Source: Multifurca ochricompacta
Lineage: Eukaryota; Basidiomycota; Agaricomycetes; Russulales; Russulaceae
Reading direction: 5' to 3'
Length of the DNA: 64,000 nt
Assembly (NCBI GenBank): GCA_022496185.1
Contig: WTXG01000193.1
Location: forward strand, 1 to 64,000
Shown here piece by piece: positions 20,901 to 30,779 of the stretch. Position numbers and translations under genes: made by a program. The notes under the pieces were generated by a model. That model was not told where the DNA came from. It saw nothing but the letters and a program-made list of their open reading frames with translations, and did no database searches. Each line of letters opens with the position of its first letter. Positions within the stretch are counted from its first letter, which is position 1.

Positions 20901-21331
20901 ACCTGGTATGGTTAGAAGGGAAGAACATTCGCACATCACACCCAACGGCGAAATTGGCACCCCAACGACATGGACCCTTCAAGATAACAAGGAAGCTGTC
21001 AGACGTGTCATACGAACTGGAGCTCCCATCCACATGGAGAATCCATCTGGTCTTCCATGCCCGACTCCTGACGCCTTACAAAGAGACACCCCTGCATGGG
21101 GAAAACTTCCCGAAGCCTCCCCCAGAACTAATCGATGGAGAGGTGGAATGGGAAGTGGAGCAAGTTCTAGACTCCAGGTATAAAGGCCGGGGGCGCAAAT
21201 TGCATTACCTTATCAAGTGGAAAGGATTCCCAGACTCTGACAACTCGTGGGAACCAGCCGGGAATATCTTTGCCCCGGTCCTTATCTCGGAGTTCCACAC
21301 CTGACATCCAGAAGTGCCTGGAAACAGTTAA
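17921..21331 (+). pseudogene. pol: P4 Pol, single frame with six TGA stops
   Basis: One frame of about 1,137 codons without any indel: protease DILIDSGATDNFIS near 17,965, the spacer to RT ([23 protein letters not shown]), RT with [12 protein letters not shown] near 19,010, RNase H 19,440-19,800 (FELEVDASHFANGAI), integrase zinc site 20,080-20,210, DDE core to about 20,590 (HPQTDGQSERTNQWLEQYL), GPY/F-like region and chromodomain 21,145-21,300 (WEVEQVL, YLIKWKGFPDSDNSWEP). Natural stop TAA 21,329-21,331. In-frame TGA at 18,728, 19,289, 19,619, 19,814, 20,744 and 21,302. For example at 18,728, 19,619 and 21,302 a sister copy has CGA (Arg). This copy is the best guide to the ancestral frame. 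Confidence 0.95.
20054..20067 (+). promoter_or_regulatory. Internal polypurine tract in P4 integrase
   Basis: AAGAGGGGGGTGAT in the codons for Lys-Arg-Gly-Val of the integrase zinc region; identical to the P1, P2, P3 and P5 copies. Confidence 0.5.
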
Positions 21332-21408
21332 AAGGGCGATCCCAGACCCCAATCAAATTCCCCCAGTACATGCTCCCACAGCAACGTCCTACAACCACAG
21401 AATCCATT

Positions 21409-22608
21409 ATGTCCTTCATCGCTGCCAACGCCGCCATTGATGCCTTCGCCGCTACCACAGTAGCTGTCAAGAACTTCCCTTCTGCTCACCCTTCCACACG
21501 TCCTTCCTCACCCATTGACTACGAGGCTGCCGAAGCTCAGGTCAAGAACCAGTCTCCCAACCCCAACAACGACTTTGAACACTGTGAAGAACCACACCCA
21601 AATGACCTGATAGGTATGGAGTCGGACGACGAGGTCCCGGAGTTCCCCTTCTTCGTGAACAATCCCAACTCTTCCATGTACTACCCATTGGAGATCACCT
21701 TGGGCGACGGAACAGTTGCAATCACCAAGTATATCTTCTACACTAATGGAGGGATGGACGTGGCCAGATGCATGAAAAAGGACGGTCCTGTCTACGGAGC
21801 TCCAGTCTATCTGGAAGAAAGGTACACCGGTTGTTTGCATCACACCATGACCGACGAACAGCTGGGGCATCTGGCTGCCAAAGATTCACGAGCCTTCGCC
21901 ATCGATGAAGTACTGAGTGACATGCGACTTCCGCGTCTCAAAGCCAAGGTAATGAGACTGTGGAAGAATCTGACCTTGCGCAACACACTCAAAAAGCAGT
22001 ACAAAGAACATGCGAAGATGATGGCCTGGTTGACCAACAGAATGTTCCAAATTGAGCAGGAGTTGGTGGAGATTCGAAAGAGGTTGGAGAAAGGGGATGC
22101 CTACCAAACAATTGCTGAGAGGTACACCGACACATATGCCTGACCCTTACCCCCACGATCATTGGGGGCTGCCCCTGTGTTGTTACCAAACCGATTCGAG
22201 ATGCCGCGCATGCATGAGAACCCTCGCGGAGAGACATGCTGGCGTTGTGATAGTAAGTACCACATCAGCTGGAACTGTCCCCTCAACCACAAGTGGTGCC
22301 GGCACTGTTGTAGCAACCTGCATTGGAGCAGGTTCTGTATCTTCCGCCAAGTAGGAGTCGCCCCAACGATCAGCAACCCATCCGCATGGTGTGGCAAGTG
22401 CCTGCATCACAATGCAGGGCATCAAGAGTTGGACTGCCCTGTCCACAATCTGTGCTGCTTGTGTGGTCAATGCAGCCCCTATGGGTTCCTCCACACTCAC
22501 CAATGCCCCCAGGACAAGGATAAGGAGAACTACACATTGGATGATCGTAATGTAGCTGACAACTATCTGGAGCTGGTACAAGATGATGATGGTACAAGTC
22601 GTTTCTAG
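21409..22608 (+). pseudogene. P4 ORF3: coiled-coil, four-knuckle zinc protein (one TGA)
   Basis: Post-pol gene of 399 codons in one frame from ATG 21,409 to TAG 22,606-22,608; the only lesion is TGA at 22,141 (P5 and P1 have Arg CGA there). Layout: residues 1-60 low complexity; 60-165 conserved globular part (EEPHPNDLI, EFPFF, KYIFYTNGGMDV, GPVYGAPVYLEERYT); 165-248 coiled coil (RLKAKVMRLWKNL to EQELVEIRKRLEKGDAYQT); 265-360 four CCHC-like knuckles: CWRCDSKYHISWNC, CRHCCSNLHWSRFC, CGKCLHHNAGHQELDC and a final CLCGQC...HTHQC; acidic tail NVADNYLELVQDDDG. The first two fit C-X2-C-X4-H-X4-C exactly. Likely an RNA/DNA-binding accessory protein; the function is unknown and I know no matching family. 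Confidence 0.8.
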
Positions 22609-22639
22609 CCGGGTCTGCTAGAACCAGAAGAGGGGGTGA

Positions 22640-23227
22640 TGTTACAGCCTCTGCCGTCTACCCCCATTTTCTTCCTGCTCCCCAATGACAACCCCTCTTT
22701 GCTGCCCACTCTACACTTCTCCATCACGTCCCCATTGTGGGATCCATCACATGCCCTACGTCCATCCCCGTGACCTGCTTTGCACTTGTTGATGTACCCT
22801 TTACCTATGTTTGACGTCTTATCTTTTATCTCTTTATCTTTACGACCAGACATTTACTTAATACCCTATCAGAAGCCCAACTTTACGCCGTCCGCTTCCG
22901 TATATTCAGGCCCACTTGACTCCGTATCCTTATCTTGTAGACGCCCACTGAGTTACGTATATAAGTCTGTTGTATCTACCTTGTAGACCTCAGACTTGAC
23001 TTGTTCAATACATCAGTGCTTATCTTCTGGATATCCCCTTTGATCTTTGACTTGTTCTATCTCAGTGCTTTTGGCACTCTTCTGCTCAACATCATCTTTG
23101 GGAACAGCCCCTTAGACTTTGACTCATCTCACTTAAACTCCAAGAGGTCTTATTGACTTCTTATCTGAATCCACAAGTAATGCTGTCACACAAGTCGTGT
23201 GGAACATCCCACACCGGGTGTAACAGA
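22640..23227 (+). repeat. P4 3' LTR
   Basis: 588 bp, TGTTACAGCC ... GTGTAACA, preceded by the PPT AGAAGAGGGGGTGA. Predicted start AGACTTGACTT shows a C-to-T change at the CpG of the P1 motif. The right flank is P3 pol. Confidence 0.9.
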
Positions 23228-26040
23228 CCAGGTGTATTGTTATGTTACGAAAGCTTTGGAATTGGCCCAGGCAGAGGCACAGAAGAATCCAGAAAAGACA
23301 TTCGAAGAAGTAGTCCCTGTTGAATATCACTGACATTGGAGGGTCTTCTTGGAGGAGGAATCGCAACGTTTCCCTCCCTCTCAACCTTGGGACCATGCTA
23401 TCGATTTCATCCCCGACGCCCCGCAATCAGTGGACTGTAAAATCTACCTGCTATCTCAACCAGAGAAAGAGGCACTTTCCACCTTCCTAGAAGAACATCT
23501 GGCAAAAGGGTACATACAACCATCTAACTCGCCTTACGCCTCCCCCTTTTTCTTCATCAAAAAGAAAGATGGAAAGCTATGACCAGTACAGGACTATAGA
23601 CAGATTAATGAACTCACGGTGAAAAACAACTACCTGCTCCCTTTGATATCTGAAATCATCAACAAAATGTGTGACAAAGCCCTATTTTCGAAAATGGATG
23701 TCTGCTGGGGATATAACAACATCCACATTCGAGAAGGCAACCAGCCCAAAGCCACCTTTAAGACTAATCAAGGACTTTTTGAACCCAATGTCATGTTCTT
23801 CGGTCTGACAAATTCGCCAGCGACCTTTCAGTCTATGATGAATCACATTTTCTGAGATCTGATCCTCACAGAGGAAGTAGTTGTCTACATGGATGATATC
23901 TTAGTGGCCACAAAAGATGACATCCACCATCATTGAACCCGGGTCCATGAAGTACTAGATATCCTAGTGGAACATGACCTTTATTTGAAACCCGCCAAAT
24001 GCTCCTTCAAACAGAAGACTGTTGAATACTTGGGTGTTATCCTGGAAGGAGGACAAGTATGCATGGACCCTGTAAAGGTACAAGGCATTCGGGAATGGTC
24101 TGTCCCTCAGTGTACCAAGGATGTTAGATCATTTATTGGCTTCTGCAATTTCTACCAACACTTCGTCAGAGGATTCTCAGCCATTGCCCAACCACTAAAT
24201 GATCTTTTGAAGAAGGATATACCATGGCATTGGGATGAACCACAGCAGAAGGCATTTGACCAGATAAAAGCAATCATCAGCTCCGAACCAGTTCTTATAC
24301 AACCTGACTTAGCGAAACCCTTCGAACTAGAAGTCGATGCCTCCATGTATGCCAACAGGGCAGTCTTGTCACAGAGAGATACTGGAGGAACCCTTCACCC
24401 AGTTGCATTTTACTCAGAAACATTCTCATCGGCAGAAAGAAATTATGACATTTGGGACAGGGAATTACTGGCTATCGTAAAGGCATTAAGACACTGGCAA
24501 CCATATTTGGCTGGATCCCCACATAAAACCATCATTTATATGGACCACTCCAACCTTCTTTACTGGCGAGAACCTCATAAGATCAGTCGACAAGTGGCAT
24601 GTGAGGTTTTGGAGCTTGAAGAGTACAACTTCACACTCAAGCACCTACCTGGAGCCCATAATGCACGTGCTGACGCCTTGTCCAGACCAACTGGCAGTAA
24701 TGAAGGAGAAAATGATAATGACAATATCGTTGTCTTACCAGAAGACATCTTTGCAAAGACTGCAGTCGTCAGCCTCCATGACATGGATCTATGGGCCCAA
24801 GTGATGCAGAATATGAATCAGGAGCTGTGCAAATCCTGGACAGAGCCGCATAACATAAAAATGAAAAACAGCCTCTGGTGGAAAGATGGTGATCAACTGG
24901 TTGTCACCAGTGGCGACAACATTAAGAGGGGGGTGATTCATTTTCACCATGACCTTCCCTCTGCAGGACACCCGGGGATTGCAAACACTTATGCCCTTGC
25001 CAAACGAGACTACTGGTGGCCAAACATGAAAAAAGATGTAGAAGCATATGTCAAAGGATGTGCAAAATGTCAGGCCAATAGAGTAAATACTCATCCAAGA
25101 CCACCAGCACTTTCACCCATCATGCCAATTGCAACAGCCCCTTTTCAGACCATCACCATGGATTTCATTGTCAAATTACCAGTCACAAGGTTACAATTCA
25201 ATACTCACCATTACGGACCATGACTATTCAAAAGCTGCTCTTTTCATCCCCTGTAACGAAATGATATCAGCCGTGGGAGTCGCTAAACTTTACTTGAACC
25301 ACGTTTATCAACATTATGGACTTCCCCAAAAGATCATTTCTGACCGGGATCCACAATTCACATCCATGTTCGCTCGAGCCCTTTGCAAACGCCTTGACAT
25401 CCAACAGAATATCTCTACAGCATATCACCCTCAGACAGATGGACAGTCAGAACGAACCAACCAGTGGCTGGAACAGTACCTTCACTTCTGGTGTAATGAA
25501 AGGCAGAACAACTGGGTGGAATGGCTGGCAACAGCAGAATTCGCACACAACAGCTGGCCAAATGGGACAACTAAGACTTCCCCCTTCTCTCTTATAATGG
25601 GATGGAACCCCCGCACAACATGGACAGATAAGCCTACTAATGTGCTGGCAGTTGCACAGCATATCAGCCAATGGGAAGAAATATGGGAATCAGCCAACTG
25701 GAATCTTCAGAAGGCACAAAGGACCCTAGCCAAGAAGCCCACTAAGTTTACGCCCTACCAGGTCGGAGATCAAGTCTGGCTGGAAGGGTGTAACATCCAC
25801 ACGTCACATCCAACAGTGAAACTAGCTCCCAGACATTACAGTCCCTTTTCAATTGAACAGAAGCTCTTGGACATTACGTATAAGCTCATATTACCTGCCA
25901 CCTGGAAGATACACCCCATTTTCCACGCTAGTCTTCTTACACCATACAAAGAAACTTCGATTCATGGACAGAACTTCCCATGACCCCCTCCTGAACTGAT
26001 CGAAGGCGAACAAGAGTGGGAAGTAGAGCAGATAGCTGAC
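23228..26040 (+). pseudogene. pol: P3 Pol, 5' part (RT to start of chromodomain)
   Basis: Plus-strand pol of an older, more diverged P copy. Begins in the protease-RT spacer (QVYCYVTKALELAQ) because P4 is inserted there, and stops at 26,040 in the chromodomain (EWEVEQIAD), where P2 is inserted; it resumes at 37,241. [14 protein letters not shown] near 23,885; RNase H 24,310-24,670; integrase zinc site 24,945-25,080; DDE core 25,140-25,470. TGA stops at 23,331, 23,580, 23,853, 23,934 and 25,981; one frameshift near 25,190. R-to-Q/C/H changes (CNFYQHF, MDVCWGYNN, RHWQPYL) fit CpG decay. The gag end lies outside the window. Confidence 0.9.
24924..24937 (+). promoter_or_regulatory. Internal polypurine tract in P3 integrase
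   Basis: AAGAGGGGGGTGAT, unchanged although P3 is the most diverged copy of the family. Confidence 0.5.
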
Positions 26041-26633
26041 TGTTACAACCAGGGCCTAGTACCCCACTTTTCTTCACCCTCCCCAACAAAGACCCCACTC
26101 ACCCTCCTATGTTACACTTTCTCATTACATCTCCCTCCTGGAACCCCTCACATGCATTGCTTCCATCCCCATGACTGCTAATTGGACTTGTGTACATACT
26201 GTTTGTCTATGATTGACTCTTATCTCTTTATCTCTCTATCTCCTTATCTTTACAACCGGACACTTACTTAATTCCCTATCAGAAGCCAGGCTTTACACCC
26301 TCCACTTTCATATATTCAGGCCCACATGACTCTCCAATATCTTATCTTTAGACGCTCATTTGATTATGTATATAAGTCCACTGTAGCTACATTGTAGACC
26401 TCAGACTCAACTTATTGAATACATTGGTGCTTGTCTTCTGGACTCCCCTTTGAAAGCTTTGACTCGATCATCTCAGTACCTTTGGTACTTTCCGCTTAAC
26501 ATCATCTTAGAGTACAGCCTCTTTGACTTTGACCTCTCATACGCAACTCCAAGGGGCCTTATTGGTCTCTTACCTGATCACAAACGAATGCTGTCACACA
26601 AGTCATGTGGAACGTCCCACATCAGATGTAACA
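26041..26633 (+). repeat. P2 5' LTR and primer site
   Basis: TGTTACAACC ... ATGTAACA. Primer site AAGTCGAGTCT at 26,636-26,646, 2 nt after the LTR. Most differences from 36,643-37,235 are CA/CG/TG alternations. Confidence 0.95.
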
Positions 26634-26655
26634 TCAAGTCGAGTCTCTTTCCAAA

Positions 26656-26868
26656 GTGGCTTCTTCCAGCCGCAGTCAAACCTTGTTCAAAGAAGAGCTC
26701 ATCGAATGCAGAGACAAGAATAATCTTTCACAACAGACACTTGGCTCTGCCATCTGGAAAGACTTTGAATCTGAGTTTGGATACTACATCTATCATGACA
26801 GAAGATACCAACTGGTAGAATATGATGATGAGAAAAGAGTTTGGTATTGTATCCAATACTCGGAATGA
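26656..26868 (+). pseudogene. gag: P2 Gag N-terminal domain
   Basis: About 70 codons (SRSQTLFKEELIECRDKNNL, FESEFGYYIYHD) matching P1 9,798-10,010; again GTG GCT with no in-frame ATG after the TAA overlapping the LTR end. Ends at TGA 26,866-26,868, after which the frame would continue HSWVTTGP to the hAT-like insertion at 26,899. Its role is unknown; it could be a Gag leader or N-terminal matrix-like part. Confidence 0.65.
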
Positions 26869-27128
26869 CGACACTCTTGGGTCACTACAGGACCCGCTTA
26901 GGGCATAGCACAAGTCCGGGTAACTCGCGAGTTTTTTGAGTAGAGCCGTGGGAAAACTCACGGGTATTGATACTCGCGGATCCGGGTGATCCGTGGGAAA
27001 ATACTCATGCGGATCCGGGTATTGATTTTGGCACCCCGGGTACCCGCACGGGTACTCGCGGAATACTCGTGGGAATATTATTATATAAAATTATTTTTTT
27101 ACTAGGCTTGTCAACCTAGAACAGAAAT

Positions 27129-27204
27129 GGCTGAAACATGGATTGAACCTAAGACCTCTGGGAACAAGCTCGGTCCGGTGCTCTAACCACTAAGCCACCC
27201 AGCC
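27129..27204 (-). ncRNA. tRNA-like sequence (degenerate, possible Pol III promoter)
   Basis: On the minus strand 76 nt begin GGCTGGG and end TTCAGCC, which can pair as a 7-bp acceptor stem (with G-U pairs). The A-box-like TGGCTTAGTGGTTAGAGC and B-box-like GGTTCAATCC are correctly spaced. The anticodon stem does not pair and the T stem has mismatches, so it is a tRNA relic or SINE-like head rather than a working tRNA. No CCA-type end is seen. Confidence 0.45.
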
Positions 27205-27264
27205 TCACTAGTAAAGACACACAATATATTATATATAGGGTTATGCAGAATTGATTTTATCACT

Positions 27265-28165
27265 TGTATCTAATTAATTGTGAACGCATTTTGATCTTAT
27301 CACTTGTATTATCTTAGATGTATATCTTTAGTATCTAATTAATTGTGAACGCATTTTTGATCTTATCACTTAGATGTACATCCCAAGTATCTAATTAGTT
27401 GTGAACGCATTTTTGATCTTATCACTTAGATGTACATCCCAAGTATCTAATTCAATCGTGAACGCATTTTTGATCTTATCACTTGTATTAGATGTATATC
27501 CTAAGTATCTAATTAACTGTGAACGCGTTTTTGATCTTATCACTTAGATGTACATCCCAAGTATCTAATTAATTGTGAACGCATTTTTGATCTTATCACT
27601 TAGATGTACATCCCAAGTATCTAATTAGTTGTGAATGCATTTTTGATCTTATCACTCAGATGTACATTCCAAGTATCTAATTAGTTGTGAACACATTTTT
27701 GATCTTATCACTTAGATGTACATCCCAAGTATCTAATTAATTGTGAACGCATTTTTGATCTTATCACTTAGATGTACATCCCAAGTATCTAATTAGTTGT
27801 GAATGCATTTTTGATCTTATCACTCAGATGTACATTCCAAGTATCTAATTAATTGTGAACGCATTTTTGATCTTATCACTTAGATGTACATCCCAAGTAT
27901 CTAATTAACTGTGAATGCATTTTTGATCTTATCACTTAGATGTACATCCTAAGTATCTAATTAATTGTGAACGCGTTTTTGATCTTATCACTTAGATGTA
28001 CATCCCAAGTATCTAATTAGTTGTGAACGCATTTTTGATCTTATCACTTAGATGTACATCCCAAGTATCTAATTAACTGTGAACACATTTTTGATCTTAT
28101 CACTTAGATGTATATCCTAAGTATCTAATTAATTGTGAACGCGTTTTTGATCTTATCAATTAGGC
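27265..28165. repeat. 56-bp minisatellite, about 16 copies
   Basis: Head-to-tail unit of about 56 bp: 'gtgaacgcatttttgatctt' then 'atcacttagatgtacatccc' then 'aagtatctaatta'. Some copies are longer or lack blocks at the left end. Copies differ mainly at CpG (gaacgc/gaatgc/gaacac). Contained wholly within the hAT-like element. Confidence 0.9.
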
Positions 28166-28615
28166 GTGATCCCGGCATCTCTGTACCGATGCGTGCCGAC
28201 GCGTGCATTCTTAAGCCTACCTTCCTAGATAGGAAGGCAATGCACGGTCCGATCGGCGCGCCCCACACTTCGCGTTTTTTCGCGTTTTTTCGCATTTCTA
28301 TAGATATTGTAACTGATTCTTGTTTTATTTTGGATCGGATGCATGATCTGACTTGAAATTTCGTGGGATTGTAGTAATATATATATTCTTTCTGTGTATG
28401 CAAGATGAAGATCTCTGGCTGCCTCAAACCTTTCAAGTAAACCTACGAGTATACCCACGAGTACTCGGATCTGTGCGAGTATAGGACTCGTGGCTCCGGG
28501 TGATCCGTGGGAACATACTCGTGCGGATCCGAGTATGGGATTATCTAATCTAAATACCCGCAAGTTCGGATCCGGGTAACTCACGAGTGCACTCGTGCTA
28601 GGCCCTAGACCCGCT

Positions 28616-29882
28616 CCATTGGAATTTGGATTAGGACCGTGGAGGGAGAATCCCCCAGCCATTGTTACTGACTCTGAAGAAGAGTATATAGAACCAGAAC
28701 AGAATGATGATGCACCAGTATTAGCTATCGCTACCCAGGTTGCACCGGAGATTGCTATGATCAGAGCCCCTGCATTAGCAATTCCCCAGATATCCACATG
28801 ATCCACCAACACCATCCACCCTGTCACCATGTCTACAATTGCCGCACAACTCCCTGACCCCACCCCCCAATCCTCCACCTCCCCCTACCATAACCACCCC
28901 AAACATTCCACCTCCATCAGGGCGACTCTCGGGAGTACTGCCCCAGACATTCACAGGAGATTGCTCCCAGAGCAAGAAGTTCATTCTGGAATTCACCACC
29001 TTCCAGAACTTCAACCATGATGTCCCACAAATTGTCAACCCATTTCAACAAGCCAATCTCTTCTTGTCGCTCATTAGAGGAGAAGCCATGGATGATTGGA
29101 TGATGGAGCAGTTAGAGTGGTTAAATGATCAAGTGGCATCCAGACGATGGACGATGAGCCCCGGACTTTGGGAAACAGTTGCCCAGAGGTTTAAAGATGC
29201 CTTTACAGATGGGCAGGCTAAACAAAAAGCTGCAAGGGAACTAAAGACACTAAAAATGGAAAGAGGGGATTTGGGTGTGTATGTTGCCAAATTCCGCAGC
29301 CTGGCCAACCAAGCTGGGTATGATACAGATGAAGAGGCCACATTGGACCTCTTCTCACAAGGACTCCCCAACCCCCTGGTGAAGAACATAATCCAGTTCC
29401 ATCACCCACATACTTGGGACAACTGGGTAGATGCTGCATGCCGACAGCAACAAGACTACCTTGATTTTCAAATGAGGTTTGGAGTTGACACAAAGAAGGG
29501 GAAGACAAGGGACCAATGGAAGGCAGCTTTTGGGGTAAAATCACCAGGACATACTCTGGCAAGGGATCCAAATGCCATGGATACCTCAGCTGATAGAACC
29601 CACATCTGTGCTACGCTAATGGAAGATGAGCGGCAGACCCTTATGAAGGAAGGAAGATGTTTCCGCTGTAAAGTCCAAGGACACATGTCCCGAGATTGCC
29701 CGAAGAAGGGAGCACATGTAGCGGAGGCCACTACTACCACCCTGGCTTCCAACAATCTGCCCTCCATTGACAAACATACCAAGGAAGAAAAGGCCCACAA
29801 TATATGGGCAAATATGATGAAAGAAAGCGAGGAAGTATGCGCCATTCTGGTAGAAAAGGCATTCGCTAAAAAGGATTTTTGA
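28616..29882 (+). pseudogene. gag: P2 Gag capsid and nucleocapsid
   Basis: Resumes after the hAT-like element with the TSD, the Pro-rich linker and internal ATG MSTIAAQLPDP (28,829), then a frameshift near 28,860 into a long clean frame to TGA 29,880-29,882. Capsid homology includes QTFTGDCSQSKKFILEFTTF, IRGEAMDDWMMEQLEWL and LFSQGLPNPLVKNIIQFHHP; CCHC knuckle CFRCKVQGHMSRDC near 29,660. Ends AKKDF followed by TGA inside GGATTTTTGA, the same junction as P1; the pol frame is -1 from here. This is the best-preserved P-family Gag in the window. Confidence 0.9.
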
Positions 29883-30779
29883 CTGGCTCAACCCCATTGG
29901 CCTGGGCAAGAGCATTACATGTAACTTCTGTGTACACTAGTTGATTCAAATCATTGAAAATACCAGTGCATTTTGAAACTACACAGAAGATGGCTGACTG
30001 AGATGTGCTGGTGGACTCTGGAGCCACCAATAATTTCATCAGCCAGTGACTTGTAAAAGTCCTGGGATTAGGGACGCTTATGCTCCCTCAAGAAAAGAAT
30101 ATTTGGAACATAGACGGGACGGCCAATAAAGCTGGAAGAATCACACACTATACCAACCTAAGCATACAGGTTGGGGAGGATACCAAAACAATCCGCTTCC
30201 TCATCACCAATCTTGGTACTGAGGATCTCATCTTGGGATACCCCTGGCTTGCGGCCTTTGAGCCAAAGATAAACTGGGCAGATGCAACTATGAGCAAAGA
30301 GTTCTACCCTGTCATCATCACATCTTTGGGGTATGACTATGCGGTACAACACCCCACCATCCGAGCCATTGTTATGGGAGAACAAGTTACATGGGATGAC
30401 TTAGAACCCAATGATCAAGTATATTGCTATATGACAAAGGCCTCTGAATTGGCACAAAAGGCAATGGAGGGACAAGAGGACAAAACCTTCGAAAACACCG
30501 TCCCCAAAGAGTATCAGCATCACTACAAGGTGTTCTCTGAAGAAGAGTCCCAGCGATTCCCACCTTCATGACCTTGGGACCACACCATTGATTTCATACC
30601 AGATACCCCCTCCGCCATTGATTGTAAAATCTATCCACTATCGCACAAGGAACAGGAGGCATTAACTACCTTCCTGGAGGAACATCTTGCTAAAGGATAT
30701 ATTTGCCCATCCAAGTCACCCTATGTGTCACCCTTCTTCTTCATCAAGAAGAAAGATGGCAAACTGCACCCAGTACAAG

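Larger units (their letters stand above)
17921..23227 (+). mobile_element. Ty3/Gypsy chromovirus P4 (5' part left of window)
   Basis: Plus-strand element cut in its protease by X; its LTR and gag must lie beyond the left edge. Visible: pol 17,921-21,331, ORF3 21,409-22,608, PPT, 3' LTR 22,640-23,227. It is inserted in the protease-RT spacer of P3, which continues at 23,228. Free of frameshifts; damaged only by TGA stops. Confidence 0.9.
26899..28607. mobile_element. hAT-like non-autonomous element in P2 gag
   Basis: Exact 8-bp duplication GACCCGCT (26,891-26,898 and 28,608-28,615), terminal inverted repeat TAGGGCATAGCAC / TAGGGCCTAGCAC (12 of 13), and the uninterrupted gag sequence is seen in P1 (near 10,030). 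These fit the hAT superfamily. No transposase frame. Subterminal parts are packed with ACCCG/CGGGT and 'gtactcgcgg' motifs on both ends; the interior holds a tRNA-like sequence and a 56-bp satellite. Confidence 0.85.

Noticed and set aside
27129..27204. Functional tRNA gene
   Set aside because: Anticodon stem unpaired and T stem mismatched, located inside a transposon; kept only as tRNA-like.
27265..28165. Regular repeats resembling a CRISPR array
   Set aside because: The 56-bp units are contiguous with no unique spacers, in an evident eukaryotic transposon; it is a minisatellite.
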